Assembly (NCBI GenBank): GCA_014138095.1
Contig: JACGXE010000005.1
Span: forward strand, 62,001 to 126,000
DNA length: 64,000 nucleotides
From: Ochrobactrum sp. RH2CCR150
GTDB lineage: Bacteria; Pseudomonadota; Alphaproteobacteria; Rhizobiales; Rhizobiaceae
Reading direction: 5' to 3'
The position numbers and the translations under genes were made by a program. Every line of letters begins with the position of its first letter. Position 1 is the stretch's first letter. Under the pieces are notes generated by a model, which was not told the origin of the DNA, did not search any database, and was given only the letters and a program-made list of their open reading frames with translations. Below, in pieces: positions 52,359 to 59,837 of the stretch.

Positions 52359-53267
52359 ATGGACGCGAGTGCAAGAGTTCGGCGGTTGGCCGCATGGTCG
52401 ATTCCCATTGCCTTTGGGGTGATGGGGCTAAAATATGTGGCCTATATGCTGACCGGCTCTGTGGCGCTCTATTCCGATGCGCTCGAATCCATCGTCAATG
52501 TCATCGCGGCAGTGGGCGCCTGGTGGGCGATCAGCGTGAGCTATAAGCCCGCCGATGAAAATCACCCGTTCGGTCATCACAAGGCGGAATATATCTCGGC
52601 GGTTGTCGAGGGCGTGCTGATCACCGTTGCGGCGCTGTTGATCTTCCGCGAAGCGTGGTTTGCCTTGCAGACCCCGCGCCAGCTCGAAGCACCATGGCTC
52701 GGCCTCGGCATCAACACGGTTGCCGCCGTCATCAATGGCGTCTGGGCCACGCTCCTGATCCGTACCGGACGTGCGGCACGGTCTCCAGCGCTGGAAGCCG
52801 ATGGCAAGCACATCATGACCGACGTATTTACGTCGCTGGGCGTGCTGGTTGGTCTGGTGGGGGCTGTCGTCACCGGCTGGGCGATCCTCGATCCGCTGCT
52901 CGCCATTGTCGTGGCGCTGAATATTCTGTGGCAGGGGTGGCATGTGATCAATTCGTCGGTGCAGGGATTGATGGATATCGGCGTCGAGCCTGCCGAGGAA
53001 ATGCGCATTCGTGATGTCATTTCGGCCAATGCAGCAGGCGCGATTGAAGTGCACGATCTGAAAACCCGTATCGCCGGGCGCGTCACCTTCATCGAATTTC
53101 ACCTGGTTGTCGCAGCCGACATGAGCGTCGGCGATGCGCATGTGATCTGCGACCGCATTGAAGATGCCCTGAAAGAACAGATCGGCAGCGCCCGCGTCGT
53201 CATCCATGTTGAACCGGAAGACGAGGCGAAATTGCCTTTGGGCACAAGTGCCGTGCCATTTGCCTGA
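52359..53267 (+). CDS. Cation diffusion facilitator (CDF) metal exporter
   Basis: 302 residues with six transmembrane helices and a C-terminal cytoplasmic domain. Metal-site segments are ALYSDALESIVN in helix 2 (about 38-49) and DGKHIMTDVFTSLG in helix 5 (about 148-161), plus the loop HPFGHHKAEYIS after helix 2. The C-terminal domain has DLKTRIAGRVTFIEFHLVV and a DAHVICDRIEDAL helix, as in CDF proteins. It exchanges Zn2+, Fe2+ or Mn2+ for protons; the metal cannot be fixed from sequence. Unrelated by function to its neighbours trpE(G) and leuA. Confidence 0.9.
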   Translation: MDASARVRRLAAWSIPIAFGVMGLKYVAYMLTGSVALYSDALESIVNVIAAVGAWWAISVSYKPADENHPFGHHKAEYISAVVEGVLITVAALLIFREAWFALQTPRQLEAPWLGLGINTVAAVINGVWATLLIRTGRAARSPALEADGKHIMTDVFTSLGVLVGLVGAVVTGWAILDPLLAIVVALNILWQGWHVINSSVQGLMDIGVEPAEEMRIRDVISANAAGAIEVHDLKTRIAGRVTFIEFHLVVAADMSVGDAHVICDRIEDALKEQIGSARVVIHVEPEDEAKLPLGTSAVPFA

Positions 53268-53309
53268 TGCAAATACAGGTATGACCGAAGCAACTGGCGT
53301 AAATGCATC

Positions 53310-53345
53310 TTGCATCGGTCAAATCGCGCGTGTAAAAGCTTGGCC
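53310..53345 (+). promoter_or_regulatory. leu leader promoter, probably giving a leaderless leader ORF
   Basis: TTGCAT (53310-53315), 17-base spacer, TAAAAG (53333-53338), then the first ATG of the leader ORF 7 bases later. This geometry is nearly the same as at trpL. Confidence 0.5.
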
Positions 53346-53468
53346 ATGATGACGAAGAACGCAACATCTCTGGGACATTCGGCTGCCGCCACTGGCGCGC
53401 GCGTCGATGTTTGCGTTCTCAACTCGCTTCTTACCCTCGGCCTTAGCGGCGATCGCCGGGCTCGTTGA
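53346..53468 (+). CDS. Leu leader peptide (leuA attenuator ORF)
   Basis: A 40-codon ORF beginning ATG ATG. Near its end is VLNSLLTLGL, with five leucines in ten codons, all CTC or CTT, so one tRNA-Leu species would limit translation. The stop TGA at 53466 abuts a long terminator hairpin, and leuA follows 128 bases later. The pattern is that of an amino-acid leader peptide. There is no good ribosome site, consistent with a leaderless transcript from the promoter just upstream. Prediction only. Confidence 0.65.
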   Translation: MMTKNATSLGHSAAATGARVDVCVLNSLLTLGLSGDRRAR

Positions 53469-53516
53469 AGGAGCGTCCGGCGGTCGAAAACGGTCCCGCT
53501 GGCCTGTGCTCCTTTT
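53468..53516 (+). terminator. leuA attenuator terminator
   Basis: AAGGAGC (53468-53474) pairs with GCTCCTT (53508-53514) and CCGGCGG (53478-53484-region) with CCGCTGG in the inner part, followed by TTTT. Its left arm begins within the leader stop region, so a stalled ribosome could interfere with folding. Confidence 0.65.
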
Positions 53517-53596
53517 CATAAAACCCTTATAATCGATCATGAATATCCGTGCTTGACGGGCTTTAATGCCGTCCAGAAGCCGGGAGGAAACGACAA

Positions 53597-55318
53597 ATGA
53601 ACCAGTCCGTTATCACGCCGCAATCCGCCGCCGAAGCCGACCGTAAAGGCATGCGGGATGCAGCCACCAAATATTCACCATTCCCGGCTCCCAAGCTCGA
53701 CGACCGTACCTGGCCATCGAAGCGGATCGAAAAAGCGCCGATCTGGTGCTCGGTCGATTTGCGCGACGGCAATCAGGCTTTGATCGACCCGATGGGCCAT
53801 GACCGCAAGGAGCGCATGTTCCGCTTGCTGGTCGATATGGGTTTCCCGGAAATCGAAATCGGCTTTCCATCCGCCTCGCAGACGGATTTCGACTTCTGCC
53901 GCTGGGCGATTGAACAGGGCAATGTGCCGGACGAGCTGGATTTGCAGGTTCTGGTGCAGTGCCGTCCTGAGCTGATCACCCGCACATTCGAAGCTTTGGA
54001 AGGCGCAAAGACGCCGATCATCCACTTCTACAATTCCACCAGTGAATTGCAGCGCCGCGTGGTTTTCGCCAAGGATGTCGGCGGGATCAAGCAGATCGCG
54101 ACCGATGCCGCAAAGATGATCATGGATATGGCGGCCAAGGCAGGTGGCGGCTATCGCTTCCAGTATTCGCCGGAAAGCTTTACCGGCACCGAATTGGATG
54201 TGGCGCTGGAAATCTGCAATGCGGTCATCGAGATCGTAAAGCCGACAGCGGAGAACAAGCTGATCGTCAATCTGCCGTCCACGGTGGAAATGAACACGCC
54301 GAATGTTTATGCGGACCAGATCGAATGGATGTGCCGCAATCTCGACAATCGCGAAAACCTGATCATTTCGCTGCATCCGCATAATGACCGCGGGACGGGC
54401 ATCGCTGCAACGGAACTGGGTCTGATGGCTGGGGCCGACCGCGTCGAAGGCACCCTGTTTGGCAATGGCGAGCGCACCGGCAATGTGGATGTGGTGACGC
54501 TGGCGCTGAACATGTACACGCAGGGCATCGATCCCGAGCTGGATTGCACGGACATCAATCGCATGAAAGATGTCTATGAATATTCGAACCAGCTGAAGAT
54601 TGCAGAGCGTCACCCCTATGTCGGCGAGCTGGTCTATACCGCTTTCTCCGGCTCGCATCAGGATGCGATCAACAAGGGTATGAAGGCGCGCAAGTCGGCC
54701 AATTCCCCGGTTTGGGAAGTGCCTTATCTGCCGATTGACCCGCAGGACGTTGGCCGCTCTTACGAGGCGATCATCCGCATCAATTCGCAGTCGGGCAAGG
54801 GCGGCATCGCCTATATCCTGCAGGCCGATTACGGCTTGAACCTGCCGCGCAATCTGCAGGTCGAGTTCCGTGAAATCATCCAGCAAATCACCGACGACGA
54901 AGGCAAGGAATTGCCGTCGAAGCGCATTCATGAAGAGTTCCAGAAGCTTTATGTGACGCAGCCGGATGCCCGCATCAAGTTCGTGGATCACCACACCATC
55001 CCGGATCCTGAACAGAAGGGCCGCCGCATTCTCACCGCCGAAATCACCGATAACGGCGTGACGAAGAACATCGAAGGCAAGGGTACCGGTCCGATTGACG
55101 GCTTTGTCGACGCGCTGTCCAAATATCTCGGCGTGAAGATGTCGGTCGTGGATTATTCCGAACATTCGCTCCAGCAGGGTTCGGATGCATCGGCCATCTC
55201 GTATGTTGAAATGGCGCATCCGGGCGGCAAGCTGTTCGGCGCGGGCATCAACGACAATATCGTCAGCGCATCGCTGGAAGCCATCGTATCGGCGGCCAAC
55301 CGCGTGATCGGTCAATAA
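53597..55318 (+). CDS. leuA: 2-isopropylmalate synthase
   Basis: 573 residues, the long (actinobacterial/alphaproteobacterial) class, ATG behind AGGA. HMGL-like barrel: WCSVDLRDGNQALIDPM (catalytic Asp-Arg, about 50-66), FPEIEIGFPSASQTDFDF, YSPESFTGTELDVA and metal ligands in SLHPHNDRGTG (about 257-267) and LFGNGERTGNVD. The C-terminal LeuA dimerisation/regulatory domain, binding leucine, spans about 450-570. It condenses acetyl-CoA with 2-oxoisovalerate, the first step of leucine synthesis, so feedback inhibition and the upstream attenuator would both act on it. Confidence 0.96.
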   Translation: MNQSVITPQSAAEADRKGMRDAATKYSPFPAPKLDDRTWPSKRIEKAPIWCSVDLRDGNQALIDPMGHDRKERMFRLLVDMGFPEIEIGFPSASQTDFDFCRWAIEQGNVPDELDLQVLVQCRPELITRTFEALEGAKTPIIHFYNSTSELQRRVVFAKDVGGIKQIATDAAKMIMDMAAKAGGGYRFQYSPESFTGTELDVALEICNAVIEIVKPTAENKLIVNLPSTVEMNTPNVYADQIEWMCRNLDNRENLIISLHPHNDRGTGIAATELGLMAGADRVEGTLFGNGERTGNVDVVTLALNMYTQGIDPELDCTDINRMKDVYEYSNQLKIAERHPYVGELVYTAFSGSHQDAINKGMKARKSANSPVWEVPYLPIDPQDVGRSYEAIIRINSQSGKGGIAYILQADYGLNLPRNLQVEFREIIQQITDDEGKELPSKRIHEEFQKLYVTQPDARIKFVDHHTIPDPEQKGRRILTAEITDNGVTKNIEGKGTGPIDGFVDALSKYLGVKMSVVDYSEHSLQQGSDASAISYVEMAHPGGKLFGAGINDNIVSASLEAIVSAANRVIGQ

Positions 55319-55339
55319 CCGCGCAGGCTATTGAACGAA

Positions 55340-55367
55340 GAAGGCGGCACAGTGTGCCGCCTTTTTT
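55340..55367. terminator. Bidirectional terminator between leuA and phosphoesterase gene
   Basis: AAGGCGGCAC (55341-55350) pairs with GTGCCGCCTT (55354-55363) around AGT, followed by TTTTATT. The convergent phosphoesterase gene ends at 55366. Confidence 0.9.
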
Positions 55368-56274
55368 ATTTGTAGAGTTCCTGCTCGGATATCTTGAAGA
55401 TGCGCTCGCTTGCATCTTCGATGCCGTGCTGTTCCCACAGGCAATGCCAGCCACCATCCGGCTTTCGGTCGATGTTGAAGAGATTGTAGCGGGCAGGCGG
55501 CTTATGGCCGCCATAGTTCTGGCTGGCCGACGGGACGCAGATCACCGGCACCTTGTTGCCATTCGATCCGTCGATTTCATATTTCGTCGCCAGATGCGTG
55601 TGGCCGTGAATGACCAGTTCCGCGCCGTGCTTGCGGATGATCTTCTGAAAACGGCGGATGCCGTAAAGCCGCTTGTGGGTCGGTGTCGCACCATGGATAG
55701 GCGGATGATGGATCATCACCACCCGGAAAAGCCCGCGCGCACCAGCCTCGTCGAGCGCGGCGGCGAGACGTTTAGCCTGGGCGGAGCGGAAATCGCCGCT
55801 TGCCATGAAAGGTGCCGTAGCGCGGGCCGAGGAAACGCCGATCATCGCGACATCGTCGCGCACACGCATATAAGGAAATTGCGGCCGCTTGCCCTTGTTG
55901 TCGATGCCGTCACCGCGCATCCACGGCTCCCATTTGCGGCAGGACCGGTCCAGCGCGCCGGGAACATAAGCATCGTGATTGCCGGGCACGACCGAAACAT
56001 CATCCGGGTTGCCCAGTTTCGACAGCCAGTCGGCGGCGATATCTATTTCCAGATTGAGAGCCAGATTGACCAGATCGCCAGTGACGGCGATATGATTCGG
56101 CGTTTGCGCCAGCATATCGTCCACAAGTTTATCGAGCACTGTTCCGTGCATTGCACCCTTGCGGTTGCGCAGCCAGTTGATATAACCGGTGATGCGCTTC
56201 GATGCCAATTCGCGATATCTCACACGCGGCAGCGGCGAAAGATGGATATCGGAGATGTGAGCGAGGCGAAACAT
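55366..56274 (-). CDS. Calcineurin-like metallophosphoesterase
   Basis: 302 residues with all five family motifs: LAHISDIHLSP (about 4-14), VTGDLVNL (about 59-66), VVPGNHDAY (about 93-101), VVMIHHPPIHG (about 180-190) and LVIHGHTHLA (about 214-223). This matches the dinuclear Mn/Fe-type active site of the cAMP phosphodiesterase/CpdA-like branch, but the substrate is open. The ribosome site ahead of the ATG is weak. Confidence 0.9.
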   Translation of the reverse strand: MFRLAHISDIHLSPLPRVRYRELASKRITGYINWLRNRKGAMHGTVLDKLVDDMLAQTPNHIAVTGDLVNLALNLEIDIAADWLSKLGNPDDVSVVPGNHDAYVPGALDRSCRKWEPWMRGDGIDNKGKRPQFPYMRVRDDVAMIGVSSARATAPFMASGDFRSAQAKRLAAALDEAGARGLFRVVMIHHPPIHGATPTHKRLYGIRRFQKIIRKHGAELVIHGHTHLATKYEIDGSNGNKVPVICVPSASQNYGGHKPPARYNLFNIDRKPDGGWHCLWEQHGIEDASERIFKISEQELYK

Positions 56275-56382
56275 AAGGCCCGTTTACTGGATAATTACTG
56301 AAATAGAAACCGTATTTAGCGACTTTTTGTTGATGCGATTGCTGCATTGATAGCTGCATATAATGTTTGCTGGAGAGTCGGA

Positions 56383-56838
56383 ATGCGCTTTCGTCATTTT
56401 ATATTTCATTCATATTTTCTTTTGCGACGCCCCATGACACTTGGGGTGAGGGCAATTGTGTATGATGAAAACATTAACTCTGTTTTTTTAGTAAGACATA
56501 CTTACGTGCCGGGATGGCAGTTACCGGGCGGTGGTGTTGATAGTGGGGAGACTTTTCAGCAGGCGCTAGAAAAAGAACTGCGGGAAGAGGGTAATATTGT
56601 CCTGAAAGGGCGCCCCCAACTTCTTGCTCTTTACAAGAACGCCCATGCTTCTCCGCGCGATCATGTGGCGCTTTACGTATGCCGTTCTTTTGAACAACTT
56701 GCGCCAAAAGTGCCCGATAGAGAAATTGCCGAGAGCGGTTTCTTTCCTCTCGACGATCTTCCCGAAGGGACGACGGCTTCAACCAAGCGGCGTTTGCAGG
56801 AAGCCCTGTATGATCTGGAACCGCTGCCGATGTGGTAG
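56383..56838 (+). CDS. Nudix hydrolase
   Basis: 151 residues from the ATG at 56383 behind GGAGA. The Nudix box is GGGVDSGETFQQALEKELRE followed by EGNI: it keeps the catalytic glutamates but has Lys for the usual Arg and Asn for the usual Gly. YVPGWQLPGGG precedes it. The N-terminus has an extra basic, hydrophobic stretch (FRHFIFHSYFLLRRPMTLG). It hydrolyses a nucleoside-diphosphate-linked compound of unknown identity. Codon use in the first half is more AT-rich than neighbours. Confidence 0.85.
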   Translation: MRFRHFIFHSYFLLRRPMTLGVRAIVYDENINSVFLVRHTYVPGWQLPGGGVDSGETFQQALEKELREEGNIVLKGRPQLLALYKNAHASPRDHVALYVCRSFEQLAPKVPDREIAESGFFPLDDLPEGTTASTKRRLQEALYDLEPLPMW

Positions 56839-56908
56839 CGCCTGAGCCCGGCGCACGATGCTCGCCGGGTTTCGGTTAAATCTGCCGGAATACTCTGTAA
56901 TACTTTGG

Positions 56909-56935
56909 TATAAAGGGCGCAGGATGCGCCCTTTA
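56909..56935. terminator. Symmetrical hairpin between Nudix and ompW genes
   Basis: TATAAAGGGCGCA (56909-56921) pairs perfectly with TGCGCCCTTTATA (56923-56935 region) around a short loop between convergent genes. It lacks a long T-run. Confidence 0.65.
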
Positions 56936-56947
56936 TAGTAGCAGGCT

Positions 56948-57628
56948 TTAGAAGCGATAGGTGATACCGGTGCCGATCAGCCACGGATTGAGCTTGGCCT
57001 TGCCGCTCAGTTCCTGCCCGCCAACGGTGACGTCGAATTTCGGTTCAAGGAACAGTTTCTTCACGTCGAAGTTCAGGCCCCAATGTTCGTCGATCATATA
57101 ATCGACGCCGAACTGGAGCGCGCCGCCAAACGTGTTCTTGACCTTGAGATAGTCGGCGCTGCCTGCATCCTGATTGTAGAAGATGGTGTAGTTGACGCCA
57201 GCACCGACATAGGGCTTGAACGAGCCGAAATTGGTGAAGTGGTATTGCAGTGTCAGGGTCGGCGGCAGAATCCAGGTCTTGCCAACCTTGCCCAGACTGC
57301 TGATGGAGCCTGCGCCATTGATATTGGCATAGGTCGTGCCGAGAATGAGTTCGGCAGCGATATTGTCGGTGAAGTAATAGGTGATATCGAGTTCGGGCGT
57401 GATCGACTTCGAATAGTCGAGGTCGGAACCCGGAACACCATTCACATGGCCCTTGTTTTCCGCAATTACGCCGAGCGCGCGCACGCGAATCTGCCAGGGC
57501 GAAAGCGCTTCAGGCACTGCCTGAATTTCAGAGGCTGGCTGGGCGACCACAGTGTCGGCGGCAAAGGCGGCCGGGGCGGCAAATGTCAGCGCGGTTGCTG
57601 CGAGCAGCCCTTTCGCAAAACGGTTCAT
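56948..57628 (-). CDS. ompW: OmpW-family outer membrane protein
   Basis: 226 residues from the ATG at 57628 (GGAGA upstream). A signal peptide ends at AAFAAD (about residue 23). The mature chain shows eight amphipathic strands: WQIRVRALGVIAENKG, SITPELDITYYFTDNIAAELILGTTYANI, LPPTLTLQYHF, KPYVGAGVNYTIFYNQ and a C-terminal WLIGTGITYRF ending in Phe, as BAM substrates do. OmpW forms a narrow hydrophobic channel linked to stress and anaerobic adaptation. An FNR box lies 84 bases upstream. Confidence 0.93.
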   Translation of the reverse strand: MNRFAKGLLAATALTFAAPAAFAADTVVAQPASEIQAVPEALSPWQIRVRALGVIAENKGHVNGVPGSDLDYSKSITPELDITYYFTDNIAAELILGTTYANINGAGSISSLGKVGKTWILPPTLTLQYHFTNFGSFKPYVGAGVNYTIFYNQDAGSADYLKVKNTFGGALQFGVDYMIDEHWGLNFDVKKLFLEPKFDVTVGGQELSGKAKLNPWLIGTGITYRF

Positions 57629-57711
57629 CAAATCTCTCCTTAGTCACAGTGCAGTCTTGGGTGTCGTCCTGGGGGATGCATCCAATCTGAACTGCGTCGC
57701 CTTGCGCCCCA

Positions 57712-57725
57712 TTGATCAAGATCAA
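57712..57725. promoter_or_regulatory. FNR/FnrN-type box upstream of ompW
   Basis: TTGAT-CAAG-ATCAA is a perfect match to the FNR/FixK consensus TTGAT-N4-ATCAA, 84-97 bases before the ompW start. Regulation is inferred from the match; OmpW is FNR-controlled in E. coli. Confidence 0.7.
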
Positions 57726-57797
57726 AGGGGCGCAAGAGAATGAGAGAGTGCTGATATTAGAAACTGCACTGTTGCAGGAAAAGCGCAGTCGGGAGGG

Positions 57798-58784
57798 TTA
57801 GCTTTTCGAAAAGCGGTCCCTGTCATGCGGGGCGGCAAAGTCGATATCCGGCCCCATCGGCACAACGCCGGTTGGGTTGATCATCTTGTGACTGCGGTAA
57901 TAATGGCCCTTGATATGTTCAATGTTTACGGTCGATGCCACGCCCGGCACCTGATACAGCTCACGCGTATAGTTCCACAGGTTCGGATAATCGGCGATCC
58001 GGCGCAGGTTGCATTTGAAATGGCCGACATAGACCGGATCGAAGCGCAACAGCGTCGTGAACAGACGCCAATCCGCTTCCGTCTGGCTTGAGCCGGTCAG
58101 GTAACGCTGGCGGGACAGGCGGTCTTCCAGTGTGTCGAGCGCGGCGAACAGCTGCTTGAACGCTTCTTCATAAGCATCCTGTTCCGTGGCAAAGCCAGCG
58201 CGATAAACGCCATCGTTGATATTGGGATAGATGAAATCGTTGAGCGCATCGATCTCAGCCGCCAGCGCTTCCGGATAGAAGTCGAGCGAGGCATCGCCGA
58301 ATTCGTTGAAAGCCGTGTTGAGCATGCGGATGATTTCTGACGATTCGTTGGAAACGATCGTCTGGCGCTGCTTGTCCCACAGGACCGGCACGGTGACGCG
58401 ACCGGAATAGTTCGGGTCGGCGCGGGTGTAGATTTCATAAAGACGCTTGGAACCGTACAGATCATCACCGGTACTGCCGGTGGTGCCGTAAAAGGTCCAG
58501 CCTTCTTCCACCATCAGAAAATCGACGACGGAAACCGAAATGACAGCTTCCAGTTTCTTCAGCGCGCGAAAAATCAGCGTGCGATGCGCCCATGGGCATG
58601 CATAGGAAACATAGAGATGATAGCGGCCCGGCTCGGCCTTGAAGCCGCCTTCGCCAGTTGGACCGGCGCTGCCGTCTGCAGTGACCCAGTTGCGGAATTG
58701 CGATTTCGAGCGTTCAAAGCGGCCTTTTGTGCTTTTGGTGTCGTACCAGACATCCTGCCACTTGCCATCGACCAGAAGTCCCAT
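57798..58784 (-). CDS. Glutathionyl-hydroquinone reductase (YqjG/ECM4 type)
   Basis: 328 residues from the ATG at 58784 behind GGAGA; a much longer frame upstream has no ribosome site and runs through a repeat. N-terminal thioredoxin fold with the catalytic Cys63 in SYACPWAHRTLI, then helical C-terminal domain with VTVPVLWDKQRQTIVSNESSEIIRMLN and GSSQTEADWRLFTTLLRFDPVYVGHFKCN. The enzyme removes glutathione from glutathionyl-hydroquinones. It lies between ompW and a repeat and seems monocistronic. Confidence 0.93.
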   Translation of the reverse strand: MGLLVDGKWQDVWYDTKSTKGRFERSKSQFRNWVTADGSAGPTGEGGFKAEPGRYHLYVSYACPWAHRTLIFRALKKLEAVISVSVVDFLMVEEGWTFYGTTGSTGDDLYGSKRLYEIYTRADPNYSGRVTVPVLWDKQRQTIVSNESSEIIRMLNTAFNEFGDASLDFYPEALAAEIDALNDFIYPNINDGVYRAGFATEQDAYEEAFKQLFAALDTLEDRLSRQRYLTGSSQTEADWRLFTTLLRFDPVYVGHFKCNLRRIADYPNLWNYTRELYQVPGVASTVNIEHIKGHYYRSHKMINPTGVVPMGPDIDFAAPHDRDRFSKS

Positions 58785-58807
58785 GTGATTTCTCCTTTTG
58801 GCAGCTA

Positions 58808-58852
58808 AGCATTTCCAGCAAAAGTGCGAAGCGGTTTTGCGTGGGATAATGC
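58808..58852. repeat. Second intergenic repeat family (AGCATTTCCAGC type)
   Basis: AGCATTTCCAGCAAAAGTGCG at the left, GCGGTTTTGCGT in the middle and GATAATGC at the right, folding as an imperfect hairpin. I recall near-identical units as common in Brucellaceae intergenic regions; no second copy is in this window. Confidence 0.55.
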
Positions 58853-59036
58853 GTAGAACAAATAGATCGAAACGACGGCATTTACAGCATCTCAACTCGT
58901 AAACAGTGCGTCACGCTGCCAAAAAGAGAAGATGAAGCTGCCATTTTGAAAAAAATGGTTTTACCTCTGCTCAATTTGGTGTAATGGGGGTTCCAATTTG
59001 CGATCATCCAATGTTCGATCGCCCGGGAGACACGTA

Positions 59037-59063
59037 ATGGAAATGCTTTTCATCCGACGATGA
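59037..59063 (+). CDS. Eight-codon upstream ORF coupled to the GNAT gene
   Basis: ATG at 59037 with GGGAGA at 59024-59029, reading MEMLFIRR and ending TGA at 59061-59063, which overlaps the next gene's ATG (59060-59062) as ATGA. It would load ribosomes for re-initiation on the acetyltransferase frame, whose own ribosome site is poor. Function inferred from geometry only. Confidence 0.4.
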   Translation: MEMLFIRR

Positions 59064-59650
59064 AACTTGGACCGCACTGCCAGCGCGGAATGCATTCCAT
59101 TGACCTGACGGTCCCTGAAGTCTCCAATTGTGATCTTAAGCCCATGCAGCAGCTTGAACTGACCTACGCGCAGGAATGCCCGGCGCACGACATTGAAATC
59201 GAAGCCATCAATGCCGAGGCTTTCGGACCGGGACGCTTTACCCGCGCCGCCCATTTCATCCGTGAAGGCGGCCCACATGATCTGAACCTTTCCTTCGTTG
59301 CCCTGATGGGCGGCATAGTGGTGGGTTCTGTGCGGCTGACGCCGGTTGTGATCGGCAAGACACCAGCAATGTTGCTGGGGCCGCTTGCCGTGCGGCCTGA
59401 ATGGAAGAAGCGGGGCATTGGCGGCACACTGATGCGCCAGTCGCTTGAAGCGGCGATGAAGGCGGGACACAAGCTGGTCATTCTGGTCGGTGACGAACCT
59501 TATTATGGTCCGTTCGGCTTCAAGATGGTGCCGCACGGCTCCATGGTCATGCCCGCACCGGTCGATCCGCGCCGGATGCTCGCCTGCGAACTCACCGCCG
59601 GCGCCGCAAACGGCGTCAGCGGCATTGTGCGCCACGCCAACCGGGCCTGA
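59060..59650 (+). CDS. GNAT-family N-acetyltransferase (YhbS-like)
   Basis: 196 residues from ATG 59060; an ATG at 59144 (MQQLEL) is an alternative that would drop 28 residues. GNAT core: VVGSVRLTPVVIG, LLGPLAVRPEWKKRGIGGTLMRQSLEAAMKAGHKLVILVGDEPYYGPFGF, with the acetyl-CoA loop RPEWKKRGIGGTL and the Tyr-Tyr-Gly-Pro block of YhbS-type enzymes. The target amine is unknown. Its start overlaps an eight-codon ORF, suggesting coupled translation. Confidence 0.85.
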   Translation: MKLGPHCQRGMHSIDLTVPEVSNCDLKPMQQLELTYAQECPAHDIEIEAINAEAFGPGRFTRAAHFIREGGPHDLNLSFVALMGGIVVGSVRLTPVVIGKTPAMLLGPLAVRPEWKKRGIGGTLMRQSLEAAMKAGHKLVILVGDEPYYGPFGFKMVPHGSMVMPAPVDPRRMLACELTAGAANGVSGIVRHANRA

Positions 59651-59690
59651 TTTTCAGTTTAATCCTTGATCTGTGGGAACGTTTGTTTTT

Positions 59691-59818
59691 CCCCTCATCC
59701 TGTGGAGCCGTCGAAGACGGCGCATCATCCTGAGATTTTTGAAGGATCGAAGGAGAGGGGAAGCCAGCGCGTGCCTCGTCCTTCGACAGGGTGCTTCGCA
59801 CCTGCTCAGGATGAGGGG
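59691..59818. repeat. Long inverted repeat (CCTCATCCTG type), copy 1
   Basis: CCCCTCATCCTG (59691-59702) and CAGGATGAGGGG (59807-59818) are perfect arms; between them lie fragments such as TCCTTCGA and TTCGACAGGG. This CTCATCCT/AGGATGAG type is widespread in alphaproteobacterial intergenic regions. Confidence 0.8.
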
Positions 59819-59837
59819 TGAGGTGCGGGAGGGCGGA

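Noticed and set aside
53675..55315. Long open frame (546 codons) on the minus strand opposite leuA
   Set aside because: It mirrors leuA in the high-GC antisense frame, has no ribosome site or family motif, and composition follows leuA codon bias.
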